Assembly (NCBI RefSeq): GCF_007990935.1
Contig: NZ_BJXJ01000003.1
Coordinates: 1-64,000, forward strand
DNA from: Vibrio sagamiensis NBRC 104589
GTDB taxonomy: Bacteria > Pseudomonadota > Gammaproteobacteria > Enterobacterales > Vibrionaceae
DNA length: 64,000 nucleotides
Direction of reading: 5' to 3'
The stretch's first letter is position 1. Each line of letters begins with the position of its first letter. Made by a program: the position numbers and the translations under genes. Below, in pieces: positions 49,718-59,113 of the stretch. The notes beneath the pieces are model-generated. The model was not told the origin of the DNA, searched no databases, and saw only the letters and a program-made list of their open reading frames with translations.

Positions 49718-52495
49718 CTAACCTAAGCTTATATCTTTTGGTAGTATCTGAAATGTTTCAATAGAACCTATGTCTTGTCCAAGATTCATGTGTTGCGTTG
49801 GTTGATGTTTCACACCTCGTGAATGCATGATTAATCGATTAGCTGTACGGGGTTTCAGTTCATCCACTACAAAGCGGATCATATCCACTCGTGTTAATGT
49901 TTTTAGTGCGGCTAATACTTTTTCTCGTTGATTGAATTCAACATCTTTGTTACCAATTGCGACCCATAATCGCTGAGCTCTACCTCTCAGAGTGGTATCA
50001 GGGGTAGAAAATTGCTCCCATAGGCCACGCTTACTGCTGTGCCATTGATAATCATTAAGTTCCAGCAACACCATATAAAACGCGTTTAGAAATTCATCGA
50101 TGGATGTTGCTAATTCCGTCGGTGAAGCATTAGGTGATTGAACATACAAGACAATCCCGGGATGGCGATTTAAAGGCATATTCCCGGTACCAACCATATA
50201 ACCTAGTTGTTGCTTGGTTCGTATTTCATGAAAAAAAGTAGCAGACATTAAATGATTTGTTAACGAATAGAGAGCAATACTGCAGGGATCAGTATCTTCA
50301 CATTGATAGTACATGACAATGGCAGAGTCATCTTGGTTGCAATTGACTTCATATTGAAAGCTACCATGCTCACCGAGCATTACGAGAGGGCGTAATGATT
50401 CTTTGTAGCGTTGCTCTTTGACACGTAAGGTATCTTTCAACGTTTTTGCCATATCATGAGCCTGTTGGCGTTGCCAATCGCCGTAGACAAACATTTCAAC
50501 ATGTAGCTCTGCCAAAATTGCCTCCACAAAAGCGGGGAGTTCATCTACTTCAATATCTTTAAGTGCTGCCAAAAGTTCGGAGTGTGGAGGGTTATTAGGT
50601 TGAAGTAACCCAGTAAGTGCATTAAAAAGCTGCGAAATTGGGCGATCTTGACTGGCGTTTTGCCAATTTCTTATCAACTGCTGTTTGATGGTATCAAAAC
50701 GTTCGGGGTTGAAATCACGATCTTGAAAGCGGTTTAAGATCATTTGCAGTAATTGTGGCAAGTTTTGGCTAAACCCCGATAAGGTGAGGGTTACGCCTCC
50801 TTGATGAGCATACATATTGTAGCCCATACCAGCAATCTCTGCTTGATAGGTTTCGGTGGCCAGTGAATCAAGAAACATTTCTACGCAGAGGCGAGTTTTA
50901 ACAATATTGGGCACTGACGCCACAGCGTGTGGGCTATCAATCGCGACGTAAACGACGCCTTTAGGGACTCTAAATTCATCATCTTGTAAATGCCATAGAC
51001 GAAATCCTTCTAAATCTTCGATGAGTTCAGGAAGTGAGCCGTTATTCTCGAGTGGCTTTGGGTCAAGATCATAGCAAATATACGGGTTTTTATCAGGTAA
51101 CTGAAATGACCAATTGGGATCGGTTTGGCGGTAGAGTTTGACTTGCTCTGCACTAAAGGGGATCACTGAGTAAGGAGTAAAATACCACTTTGCGCAACGG
51201 TCATAGTTGAGCCCTTTTGCAACTAAAGTTGCTCTTAGATTGTCGACGGTGAGAAGATTAAGTAATGTGTTGAGTACGTCCTCATCATACCCAGCCATCT
51301 TGTAATCGCCATAGATGATATCGCTTGGTTTATAGTGCTGCATATTAATGACAAGATGGCTGGCAAGATCCATGGGTCGAGAAGGTTCCTGAAAGCGAAA
51401 AGCGGATTCTAATACGGCTTTTTTTTCAAGATAACGCCATGCATCCAGCCCTTTTGCTCTTATTAGCTCGATATACTGAAAAATCGCTTGGATGATATGG
51501 TCTGTATGCTTGATTCCCGATGGTGTTAAAGTGCAACTGACCGTGAAATCGCGATAGTTGCTACCACTTGCTCCTCCTCCAGCAGTCAATGAGGTTATCC
51601 ATCCTTTGTTTTTAAGCTGCAGCATTAAACTTCCTTCACCTTCATATCCGAGGAGGTTGGCAAGATAAGAGAGTGGCTTCATCTCATAGTAAGCTTCCAT
51701 ACTGGGTAATGGAAACGTAAGAATCAATTTGCGCAGATTTTTAATCGGCTCAACATGAACTATAACAGAGGTGCTGCTTTGGCAACTGATGGGTTCATTA
51801 ATGGTTTTTCCGTTGAGGTTATGGTTGGGAATACCACTAAACATGTTGGCTACCCAAGTCTGAAGTTCATCTAAGGGTTGTGGGCCAATCACGGTGAGTG
51901 TCATCAAATCTGCAGAGTATTGATGATGATGAAAAGCGACGATTTCATCACGAATGGATTGACCATTTTTATCGCCTAATGTCTCAATATTGCCGACAGA
52001 AAATTTCGATAAAGGGTGCTTGGGGTTAAGTAACTCTTTATTAACTTGATAAAGGCGACGTGAATCATCTTTAATTTTTAACTTATATTCTGACTCAACG
52101 GCTTGTCGCTCTTTGTCTAAAGCATCTTCGTTAAAAAGTGGTGCTGTAAAAAATTGGCTGAAACGATCCAATCCAGATTCGAATGCATTAGGCGTAATAT
52201 CAAAGAAAAAGCAAGTATGTTCTGTTCCTGTCCACGCGTTATTGCTGCCGCCGTGTTGACTGATAAAGCTTTGAAATTCTCCAGTTTTTGGATACTTTTT
52301 GGTACCTAAAAAGAGCATGTGCTCCAAATAATGAGCTAATCCTTGGCGCTCAATGGGGTCGTCAAAATGCCCAACATTGACAGCTAAAGCTGCTGCTGAT
52401 TGTTGTGCTGTGTCGGAATGAACCAACAAAACACGTAACGCATTACTAAGCGTAAAGTAACGGTATTGGTTGTAATCGTTTGGGCTTTGGTGCAC
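49718..52495 (-). CDS. Insulinase-family (M16) zinc metallopeptidase
   Basis: This is a 925-residue M16A peptidase of the pitrilysin/insulysin kind. The inverted zinc motif HxxEH is present as His54-Tyr-Leu-Glu57-His58 (GLAHYLEHMLFLG), with the downstream Glu in the ERQAVESEYKLK helix. The M16 middle and C-terminal domains follow. I see no signal peptide, so it may be cytosolic, unlike periplasmic E. coli pitrilysin. Its substrate is not known. It is the conserved vibrio gene found beside fadIJ and sixA. Confidence 0.92.
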   Translation of the reverse strand: MHQSPNDYNQYRYFTLSNALRVLLVHSDTAQQSAAALAVNVGHFDDPIERQGLAHYLEHMLFLGTKKYPKTGEFQSFISQHGGSNNAWTGTEHTCFFFDITPNAFESGLDRFSQFFTAPLFNEDALDKERQAVESEYKLKIKDDSRRLYQVNKELLNPKHPLSKFSVGNIETLGDKNGQSIRDEIVAFHHHQYSADLMTLTVIGPQPLDELQTWVANMFSGIPNHNLNGKTINEPISCQSSTSVIVHVEPIKNLRKLILTFPLPSMEAYYEMKPLSYLANLLGYEGEGSLMLQLKNKGWITSLTAGGGASGSNYRDFTVSCTLTPSGIKHTDHIIQAIFQYIELIRAKGLDAWRYLEKKAVLESAFRFQEPSRPMDLASHLVINMQHYKPSDIIYGDYKMAGYDEDVLNTLLNLLTVDNLRATLVAKGLNYDRCAKWYFTPYSVIPFSAEQVKLYRQTDPNWSFQLPDKNPYICYDLDPKPLENNGSLPELIEDLEGFRLWHLQDDEFRVPKGVVYVAIDSPHAVASVPNIVKTRLCVEMFLDSLATETYQAEIAGMGYNMYAHQGGVTLTLSGFSQNLPQLLQMILNRFQDRDFNPERFDTIKQQLIRNWQNASQDRPISQLFNALTGLLQPNNPPHSELLAALKDIEVDELPAFVEAILAELHVEMFVYGDWQRQQAHDMAKTLKDTLRVKEQRYKESLRPLVMLGEHGSFQYEVNCNQDDSAIVMYYQCEDTDPCSIALYSLTNHLMSATFFHEIRTKQQLGYMVGTGNMPLNRHPGIVLYVQSPNASPTELATSIDEFLNAFYMVLLELNDYQWHSSKRGLWEQFSTPDTTLRGRAQRLWVAIGNKDVEFNQREKVLAALKTLTRVDMIRFVVDELKPRTANRLIMHSRGVKHQPTQHMNLGQDIGSIETFQILPKDISLG

Positions 52496-53032
52496 GGGGT
52501 GTCTCCAAATTTTTTATTTAAGTAATTATGACTCTCGAATGATGCGATGCAAAGTTTGTACATTAATTAACAACGGTTCTGGAGAATAGAAGCATAATAA
52601 TGTTAGGTATTATTAATGTTTTGAATACTGAAGATAAGCGAGTGTGGATTTTATGTGTTCTGAATTAATAACACAGTCGTTTATTTTTACTCAAACACTT
52701 TTGTGAGCCTTGAGTGTATCAGTTTAAGGAATCATCTAATATTTAAGCTTCCTCATGCAATAGCTAACATACTGAATTTATGGTTTTTAAACTTTAATTC
52801 TTTTAAAAAGATGACTTAAGTTTAAGTGATAATGACTTTTACAGCTATGCTTAAATTTTTAAAGTGTTACTTTGTATTTTCGAGATTTTTTGAGTATATA
52901 TACCCAAGCAACTTTAAGATGCATTTTTAGTGAGAGTGTCATCTTTGGAGTCACTTGGGTATAGTTATTCGAGTTCATGCGACTAAATAAAATACGCAGC
53001 CTCGTGGTCGCGGGGTCTACTTAGGAAATTAC
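52496..53032. other. Intergenic region between the M16 peptidase gene and sixA
   Basis: These 537 bases are AT-rich and hold no credible gene. The one clear feature is the long intergenic palindromic repeat copy at 52899-52964. The rest contains the divergent promoters, which I cannot place with confidence. Confidence 0.6.
52899..52964. repeat. Intergenic palindromic repeat, copy D (full length)
   Basis: This is the longest clear copy. TATACCCAAG opens it and CTTGGGTATA plus one base closes it, with partly paired inner sequences (AAGATGC against CATCTTT). It could fold into a long imperfect hairpin. It lies about 70 bases before sixA. Confidence 0.8.
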
Positions 53033-53497
53033 ATGAAAATATTTATATTGCGTCATGGTGAAGCAGAGCAATTCGCGAATTCCGATGCAGAAAGACAACT
53101 GACCCCAAGAGGCAGAGCTGAATCGGAAGTTGTTGCCCAAGTATGTAAAGAACGAGGCTTTGCTCAATTTGACAAAGTTCTGGTCAGCCCGTACATTCGA
53201 GCACAGCAAACTTGGCAAGAAATCAGCACACATTTTTCAGCTAAATGTCTTGAAACGTGTGAAGACATCACACCTTATGGCCAGTCCGACCAAGTCTTTG
53301 ATTTCATCAATGCTCTGATTGAGGTTGAAAATACTCAATCACTCCTGTTGGTATCCCATTTACCTTTAGTCGGTTACCTTATCTCAGAATTTGTCAAAGG
53401 CATGACGCCACCAATGTTTCCAACATCAGGTTTGGTGTGTATCGAATTTGATCCGCAAACACAAAGCGGTGAAATACTATGGCATATCACACCTTAA
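53033..53497 (+). CDS. sixA: Phosphohistidine phosphatase SixA
   Basis: SixA removes phosphate from histidine in phosphotransfer proteins, including the nitrogen PTS. The 154-residue protein belongs to the histidine phosphatase superfamily, with the N-terminal RHG motif (FILRHGEAEQ, catalytic His8) and a second His in LLVSHLPLVG. An AGGAAATT site precedes the ATG. It is convergent with smrB. Confidence 0.95.
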   Translation: MKIFILRHGEAEQFANSDAERQLTPRGRAESEVVAQVCKERGFAQFDKVLVSPYIRAQQTWQEISTHFSAKCLETCEDITPYGQSDQVFDFINALIEVENTQSLLLVSHLPLVGYLISEFVKGMTPPMFPTSGLVCIEFDPQTQSGEILWHITP

Positions 53498-53540
53498 AGA
53501 GTTTCTAGACTCTAAGTTGCTTGAGGCAGAAAAACTAAGC

Positions 53541-53561
53541 CGGGCAGAGGGTTGCTGCCCG
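53541..53561 (-). terminator. Possible terminator of smrB
   Basis: CGGGCAG and CTGCCCG form a seven-base stem around a seven-base loop. Read on the minus strand, the hairpin is followed after a few bases by TTTTT. It would end smrB transcription before the oppositely directed sixA. Confidence 0.5.
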
Positions 53562-53577
53562 TACTGTAATAATATTA

Positions 53578-54108
53578 TTACTTCTCTGGGATGGAGAGCA
53601 ATACCAAAAGAGCACCGTCACCACCAAACTCGAGTGGTGCTTGGTGAAATGCCATGACATCTGGATGTTGAGCTAACCAAAGCGGAGCTTTTTGTTTCAG
53701 AATATGCTTACCGATGCCGTGTTGTACACAGGCACAATGAATTTCATTTTTTATGCAGTAAGCAATCATGGCACCAAGCTCACGTTTGGCCTCATTTTGG
53801 GTCATGCCATGCATATCTAAGAAAACGTCAGGGACATATACGCCTCTTCTTAAACGCTTTACCTCATAGGTAGAGACGTCATCTCTTACATATCGAGTGG
53901 GCCCTTCAGTATTAAGTAGGGGGACAAACTCGTCAGAAAAGTAAAACTCAGCATCACTTGCTTCACGAGAAGATCGTGTGATTTCTTTTTGTTTAGTATT
54001 TTTTTTTGGTTGTTGGATTATGGTATCCTGTTGCAACTTTTTTACGCCTTTTACTTCATCTTTAAACAAGGCGAAATCGTCATCATGTTCGGTGTCTTTT
54101 TTGCTCAT
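53578..54108 (-). CDS. smrB: Ribosome rescue endonuclease SmrB
   Basis: SmrB cuts mRNA between collided ribosomes in E. coli. The 176-residue protein has a charged, disordered N-terminal part (about 1-70) and the Smr domain (LDMHGMTQNEAKRELGAMI; VQHGIGKHILKQKAP) with the conserved DxH and HGxG motifs. It is divergent from prmB across a 61-base gap, the usual arrangement in gammaproteobacteria. Confidence 0.95.
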   Translation of the reverse strand: MSKKDTEHDDDFALFKDEVKGVKKLQQDTIIQQPKKNTKQKEITRSSREASDAEFYFSDEFVPLLNTEGPTRYVRDDVSTYEVKRLRRGVYVPDVFLDMHGMTQNEAKRELGAMIAYCIKNEIHCACVQHGIGKHILKQKAPLWLAQHPDVMAFHQAPLEFGGDGALLVLLSIPEK

Positions 54109-54169
54109 TGGGTAAATATTTTATGTTTGTAAGTTTATGGCAGTATTGTAGCGCTTTTCGGAGGCAATT

Positions 54170-55102
54170 TTGGATAAGATTTTTGTAGAAGAGGCGGTAT
54201 CAGAACTGCATACTCTTCAAGATATGATTCGTTGGACGGTAAGCCGCTTTAATGCCGCTAATCTTTTTTACGGTCATGGCACTGATAATGCTTGGGATGA
54301 AGCCGTTCAGCTGATCCTACCAACACTCTATTTACCGATTGATGTGCCTCCGCACGTACTAAACTCTCGACTCACGACCAGCGAACGTCTTCGCATTGTT
54401 GAGCGCGTCGTTAAGCGTATCAACGAGCGTACACCAACTGCATATTTAACCAATAAAGCATGGTTCTGCGGCCTTGAGTTTTTCGTTGATGACCGTGTAC
54501 TTGTGCCACGTTCTCCTATAGGAGAGTTGATCCAAGCTGAGTTCCAACCTTGGTTGGTAGAAGAGCCAACTCGAATTATGGATCTATGTACTGGCAGTGG
54601 CTGTATTGCGATTGCTTGTGCACATGCATTCCCTGATGCAGAAGTGGACGCGATTGATATTTCAGTTGATGCATTACAAGTTGCTGAGCAGAATGTTCAA
54701 GATCACGGTATGGAGCAACAAGTATTCCCAATCCGTTCTGATTTGTTCCGTGACCTACCAAAAGAACAATACAACCTCATCGTGTCTAATCCACCGTATG
54801 TGGATGAAGAAGACATGAATAGTCTACCTGATGAATTTACACATGAGCCCGAGCTAGGGCTTGCAGCAGGTACTGATGGCCTAAAATTGGTTCGTCGTAT
54901 TCTTGCTAATGCGCCAGATTACTTAACAGACAGTGGTATTCTTGTGTGTGAAGTTGGTAACTCTATGGTTCATATGATGGATCAATATCCAGACATTCCA
55001 TTTACTTGGATTGAATTTGAGAATGGTGGTCATGGTGTTTTTATGCTGACGCGTGATCAGCTTGTTGATTGTGCAGAAGAGTTTAAGCTGTATAAAGACT
55101 AG
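54170..55102 (+). CDS. prmB: Ribosomal protein uL3 glutamine methyltransferase PrmB
   Basis: PrmB methylates a glutamine of ribosomal protein uL3. The 310-residue protein has the SAM-binding motif [20 protein letters not shown] and the glutamine methyltransferase signature [10 protein letters not shown] with Asn207. The start is TTG at 54170 after a GGAGG site at 54160-54164. In related genomes aroC usually follows directly. Here an extra gene pair lies between them. The terminator at 55221-55251 ends it. Confidence 0.95.
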   Translation: MDKIFVEEAVSELHTLQDMIRWTVSRFNAANLFYGHGTDNAWDEAVQLILPTLYLPIDVPPHVLNSRLTTSERLRIVERVVKRINERTPTAYLTNKAWFCGLEFFVDDRVLVPRSPIGELIQAEFQPWLVEEPTRIMDLCTGSGCIAIACAHAFPDAEVDAIDISVDALQVAEQNVQDHGMEQQVFPIRSDLFRDLPKEQYNLIVSNPPYVDEEDMNSLPDEFTHEPELGLAAGTDGLKLVRRILANAPDYLTDSGILVCEVGNSMVHMMDQYPDIPFTWIEFENGGHGVFMLTRDQLVDCAEEFKLYKD

Positions 55103-55455
55103 CCACCGCGGCTAAGCTGTGATGATTCTGCAGCCTATAAAGTGTGCACAAAAAGCTGTTTTAATCGTGCTTACCTTTCTTGTCAGTCAGCTTCTATTTT
55201 AAGTACCGAACTTTTATTTTAAACACCGAGCCCAAAAGCTCGGTGTTTTTGTTTTACCTATGATTAACTGTCCAGAGCAATTGTAAAGCTTGCTTTATAT
55301 TTATACAGATTATTAACTTAAACTTTAAATTGTCTTTTTTTTATCATTTAGTGTCTCAATGTCAGTAATGAGGCGTAAAAAAATCAGATAATATTGTGCC
55401 TAAGAACCATAATGATATTTAAAAGATAAATTTATTATTAGGAGGACCCTAGATA
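55103..55455. other. Intergenic region between prmB and the TypA-like gene
   Basis: The first part holds the prmB terminator (55221-55251). The rest is strongly AT-rich and leads to an excellent ribosome binding site (TTAGGAGG, 55438-55445), ten bases before the ATG of the TypA-like gene. I see no other gene. Confidence 0.65.
55221..55251 (+). terminator. Intrinsic terminator after prmB (first of a matching pair)
   Basis: AAACACCGAGC pairs with GCTCGGTGTTT around a short A-rich loop. A nearly identical hairpin lies at 57272-57302 after the TypA-like gene. The two differ at one base and one extra A in the loop and at the end. Confidence 0.9.
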
Positions 55456-57252
55456 ATGCTACATGAAAATATACGTAACATCGCTATTATTGCTCATGTC
55501 GATCATGGTAAAACCTCTTTAGTTGATACTCTATTGCGCGAGACAACTTCGCTTTCACGTCAAGAGTGTAATGGAGAGTTATTATTAGATTCCAATGACC
55601 AAGAACGTGAGAGAGGCATCACGATCTTATCTAAAGTGACAGCGGTAAATTGGAAAGAGCATCGAATTAATATTATTGATACTCCTGGACATGCTGACTT
55701 TAGTGGTGAGGTAGAGCGTGTTATCGATATGGCAGATGCAGCACTGATCGTTGTAGATGCAGTAGAAGGACCAATGCCACAAACCCGTTTCGTTGCTCAA
55801 AAAGCGATTCAAAATGGTCTTAAAATACTTATTGCTGTGAATAAAGTTGATCGTAAAGAAGCGGATCCACAGCGTGCATTAGATGCGGTGTATGATTTAT
55901 TGATTCAATTAGGTGCTAGCACTGAACAATTAGATTTTGAGGCTGTTTTTTGTAGTGCAAGACAGCAGTTTTCTTACGATGCGTTTGGATCGTTTGATGA
56001 TCAGCTCGGAATGGCGCCATTACTAGATATGATGATCAATAAAGTGAGTGCTCCTCAATTACGAGATGGCAATGAGCCAGTGGTACAAGTACATCAGCTT
56101 GATTATTCACCTTATTTAGGTCTTATTGGTGTAGGTAGAATTTTATCTGGAGAGTTTCACAAAGGCCAAAAGGTCGTCTTAAAGAGAAAAGGCTGCGTTG
56201 ATAAATCTGGTGTGATCAGAGAGCTATTTCACTCGGAGGGGTTGAGTCGAGTAAATATCTCAACGGGTTTGCCTGGAGATATTATTGCTTTTTGTGGTAT
56301 TGAAAATATCTCAATTTCTGATGTGATTACGACAAAGGGCAGTGATGTTGAATTATCGCAATTAAAAGTAGATTTACCGTCGGTAAGTGTTCAGTTTAGT
56401 GTTAACGACTCTCCGTTTGCAGGCAAAGAAGGAGCGGTCCTTCAGTCCAAAGCACTCGCTGAAAGACTGCATATGGAAGCAACTTACGATGCGGCATTGA
56501 GAGTAAAAGATGCACAAGATGGCATTAATATTGAGGTAATTGGTCGCGGCGAATTGCACTTAGGTGTCCTTATTGAAAATATGCGTCGAGAAGGGAAAGA
56601 GTTTTGTATCTCTCGTCCGAAAGTTCTTAATGATGCATCGATTCCTGATGGACAAGAGCCATACGATAAGTGCTTTATTAACTGCGAAAGTGAGTATTTG
56701 GGCGCTGTTATTAATGAGCTTGGAGCACGGGAAGCGAATTTGTTATCCAGTGAGCGTTTGGATAACGGGCAAAATGAGCTTATCTTCAGAGGTTCTAAGA
56801 GAGGCTTTTTAGGTTTAAGGCATGCCATTAATAACTTAAGCGGAGGAACCGCTAGTCTCCATACCGAAGAAGACGGTTTTGATAAAAAATGCGGGGCAAA
56901 GGTTGGTCAGCGTAAAGAGACTGTGATGGTTTCTAACGGTACAGGCAAAGCTCTTAACCACTCGTTAGCGCATTTACAAGACAGAGGTCGGATGATGATT
57001 AAGCATGGAGAGCAAGTTTTTGCAGGCCAGATAATCGGAACGGCAAATTCTCCATCAGATTTGTGGGTAAACTGTCGTCAAGGTAAACAACTTGCTAGGG
57101 TATGGCGCACAACTGCGGATAAGCATTATGCGATGAAAGCAACATTTAGCATGAGCTTAGAGCAGGCAATGTCATGGATCAATGACGACGAGTTAATCGA
57201 AGTCACTCCGCAAAATATTAGGCTCAAGAAAAAAGCTTTAATCGCAAGCTAA
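55456..57252 (+). CDS. Divergent TypA/BipA-type ribosomal GTPase (second copy)
   Basis: This 598-residue translational GTPase has G1 AHVDHGKTS, the switch region [16 protein letters not shown]3 [15 protein letters not shown] and G4 NKVD. Domains II, III and V and a BipA-type C-terminal domain follow ([40 protein letters not shown]). It ends soon after the [10 protein letters not shown] segment and lacks the basic tail of housekeeping BipA. The sequence departs from E. coli BipA across most of its length. The usual typA of vibrios lies near glnA, so this is probably a paralogue. BipA acts in 50S assembly in the cold. The role of this copy is unknown. Confidence 0.88.
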   Translation: MLHENIRNIAIIAHVDHGKTSLVDTLLRETTSLSRQECNGELLLDSNDQERERGITILSKVTAVNWKEHRINIIDTPGHADFSGEVERVIDMADAALIVVDAVEGPMPQTRFVAQKAIQNGLKILIAVNKVDRKEADPQRALDAVYDLLIQLGASTEQLDFEAVFCSARQQFSYDAFGSFDDQLGMAPLLDMMINKVSAPQLRDGNEPVVQVHQLDYSPYLGLIGVGRILSGEFHKGQKVVLKRKGCVDKSGVIRELFHSEGLSRVNISTGLPGDIIAFCGIENISISDVITTKGSDVELSQLKVDLPSVSVQFSVNDSPFAGKEGAVLQSKALAERLHMEATYDAALRVKDAQDGINIEVIGRGELHLGVLIENMRREGKEFCISRPKVLNDASIPDGQEPYDKCFINCESEYLGAVINELGAREANLLSSERLDNGQNELIFRGSKRGFLGLRHAINNLSGGTASLHTEEDGFDKKCGAKVGQRKETVMVSNGTGKALNHSLAHLQDRGRMMIKHGEQVFAGQIIGTANSPSDLWVNCRQGKQLARVWRTTADKHYAMKATFSMSLEQAMSWINDDELIEVTPQNIRLKKKALIAS

Positions 57253-57271
57253 ATTGAGTACTAAAATACAA

Positions 57272-57302
57272 AAACACCGAGCCTAAAAAGCTCGGTGTTT
57301 TA
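57272..57302. terminator. Bidirectional terminator between the TypA-like and effector-like genes (second of the pair)
   Basis: AAACACCGAGCC and GCTCGGTGTTTT form an eleven-base stem with A and T runs on both sides. It can serve both convergent genes. Its sequence nearly matches the prmB terminator about 2.05 kb to the left, so the pair also forms a direct repeat. Confidence 0.9.
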
Positions 57303-57331
57303 GTGAGATGAACTTACAAGTCGTGCGTAAT

Positions 57332-58630
57332 TTACCTTTTTGTCATTTTATCTAGAGATTCGATCACGCTACCTTTATGTTCAAGAGATGACTTCAAGTC
57401 CATCTTTAAAGAACGTAATGCTCCAACCGTTTTAATTTCTTTCCCTAAGTTTATCATTCTGTCTACGTGTATTTCACGGACTTTATGGATTCGTAACCCT
57501 TCCTTTTTAGCTTCAGCTTTTTCTTTGTTGAGCTTTGACAGTACGTTTTTACTATTCAGTTGACTCTTAACGTTCTTCATAAACTTTTCGTTGAGAACAG
57601 GTGTTGGAGCCCAAGCGTAATCTTTATCGATCTTGATATCTTGAGCTTCATAGTATTTTTTTTCTCGGTCCCAGAGTGATTCTATTTTGTGTTCAGACTT
57701 ATGAAGCTTATCATATTTATCCATCATACTTTTGTGATACTGATTAGCTTGTCTCGATGTAAGTTCTTTATTTACTACTCTATCTTTTGGGCGTCGGCTA
57801 AATGCACTGTCTTCAGACAAGACTGCAGGCCCTGTTGCCCAAGCATCCATTATGATACGTTGGTCTCCTGCTAATTTTACTTCAGCCCAAGCATGATCAA
57901 AGCCATCAGCGCCATTGACTCTATGTAACTGTTGTCCCGCTTTGAGTGTTGCAGCATGATTGGTGAAGGTGAGACTTGCATGTTCGCCACAATTACCGCT
58001 ACCCATTTTTTTTGCCAATGTTTCTGTGTGACAGCCAAAGTGACGGGCATAGTTTCGAGAAAAATTGAGACGCCAATAAGGCTCTTGAGTTTTTTTGAGG
58101 TTAGTGGTTACATTCCCTTGACCATGAAACAACTGAGCTCGCGTTTTATTGACACTGTCATTTGCTTTCTTAAGGTCGTCTAGTAACTCTTTATCAACCT
58201 CTTCTCCAATTGTGAGTTTTCCAGTTAGATAGACAGCAAGGTCAACCTTACTTTTCGTTTCTTCTTTCTTTAGTTTATTCTCTATATTTTCGTGTAATGT
58301 ATGGAGTTGTGATGCCGTGATTTTTTTAGGGTCAGACTGCACTTCCTTAAGCATATTCTTGGCTTCAGTAGCACTGCACTTGTACTGATTTTTTACCGCA
58401 TCTACTATCTTTGTTATTGCCTGCATTTGCTGTTGAGTATGAGTGATTTTCGAGACCCGAAGTCTGCTTGGTTCGGTTAGGACTAGTCTACTACCAATAT
58501 ATGTGATCTCTTTATCGCTCTTATCTAGGGACCTACACAGGCTGCTGAGAGTTGCTGATTGAACTCTGGAGGATGGCGCTTCAGAGCGGGTCGCTGATGT
58601 ATACTGTTCAATTGGGATAATTGGTTTCAT
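57332..58630 (-). CDS. Candidate secreted effector with Cys-His-Asp papain/transglutaminase-like triad
   Basis: I do not recognise the family of this 432-residue protein. It has no signal peptide or membrane segment. The first 35 residues are rich in Ser, Thr and Ala, as in many type III effectors. Helical, charged parts lie at about 60-160 and 330-430. The centre has Cys214 in SGNCGEHASLTF, His246 in DGFDHAWAEVK and Asp262 in IIMDAWATG. This order and spacing are typical of papain- or transglutaminase-fold enzymes, such as effector proteases and deamidases. AGAAAGGT is its ribosome binding site. It is convergent with the TypA-like gene. No secretion or chaperone gene is adjacent. A non-secreted peptidase or transglutaminase is the alternative. 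Confidence 0.7.
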   Translation of the reverse strand: MKPIIPIEQYTSATRSEAPSSRVQSATLSSLCRSLDKSDKEITYIGSRLVLTEPSRLRVSKITHTQQQMQAITKIVDAVKNQYKCSATEAKNMLKEVQSDPKKITASQLHTLHENIENKLKKEETKSKVDLAVYLTGKLTIGEEVDKELLDDLKKANDSVNKTRAQLFHGQGNVTTNLKKTQEPYWRLNFSRNYARHFGCHTETLAKKMGSGNCGEHASLTFTNHAATLKAGQQLHRVNGADGFDHAWAEVKLAGDQRIIMDAWATGPAVLSEDSAFSRRPKDRVVNKELTSRQANQYHKSMMDKYDKLHKSEHKIESLWDREKKYYEAQDIKIDKDYAWAPTPVLNEKFMKNVKSQLNSKNVLSKLNKEKAEAKKEGLRIHKVREIHVDRMINLGKEIKTVGALRSLKMDLKSSLEHKGSVIESLDKMTKR

Positions 58631-58703
58631 ACCTTTCTAAACCTTGTATTTCGATGATTTTGTTATTTGCATTAGTTCTTTATGTTCAAATAGCCTTATT
58701 TTT

Positions 58704-58750
58704 GCATATTCAAAGATACCGAAGCTTCAAGTTTGTATACTTGAATATGC
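58704..58750. promoter_or_regulatory. Nested inverted repeat upstream of the effector-like gene (operator candidate)
   Basis: GCATATTCAA (58704-58713) and TTGAATATGC (58741-58750) are perfect inverted copies. Within this span TTCAAGT and ACTTGAA form a second inverted repeat (58726-58745). A further TTCAAA lies at 58685. The cluster is 75-120 bases upstream of the minus-strand gene start and looks like a regulator binding region. Confidence 0.5.
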
Positions 58751-58969
58751 ATTTATAATGTGTGGGCTAAGATTCAATTTGTTAATAAATATATTATTTA
58801 GATGATTTTATAAAAAGTGATATTGATGGGTTTTTACAGGCTTTTTATGATGAAAGGATATGATTTTGTAGTATGATTTTTTGATATTTATTCAGGTTTT
58901 GTCAGCATGATTTCTACATTAAGAGCCACCGACTAGGTTAAAAGTTCTCAAATTGATCAGCTTCTGATT

Positions 58970-58990
58970 CTTGAGGTCACTTGGGTATAT
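58970..58990. repeat. Intergenic palindromic repeat, copy E (half copy)
   Basis: CTTGAGGTCACTTGGGTATA matches the right arm of the repeat family. No matching left arm is seen just upstream, so this is a partial copy. It lies about 120 bases before aroC. Confidence 0.6.
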
Positions 58991-59113
58991 TTGTTACTTC
59001 CATCAAAAACGGGCTTTACATCATAGCGTAATAACGCCACTATGAATCCATGATTAATTGATAAACACCACGCTTAAAATTGTCAGCGAGGTGAGAAAAA
59101 ACTTGAGGAAGTA

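Larger units (their letters stand above)
58631..59113. other. Intergenic region between the effector-like gene and aroC
   Basis: These 483 bases are very AT-rich and hold no credible gene. They carry a nested inverted repeat (58704-58750) upstream of the effector-like gene, a half copy of the intergenic repeat (58970-58990), and the aroC leader. Confidence 0.65.

Noticed and set aside
55456..57252. The housekeeping typA/bipA gene
   Set aside because: The sequence is too divergent, lacks the basic tail and is not beside glnA. A housekeeping role is not fully excluded without the rest of the genome.
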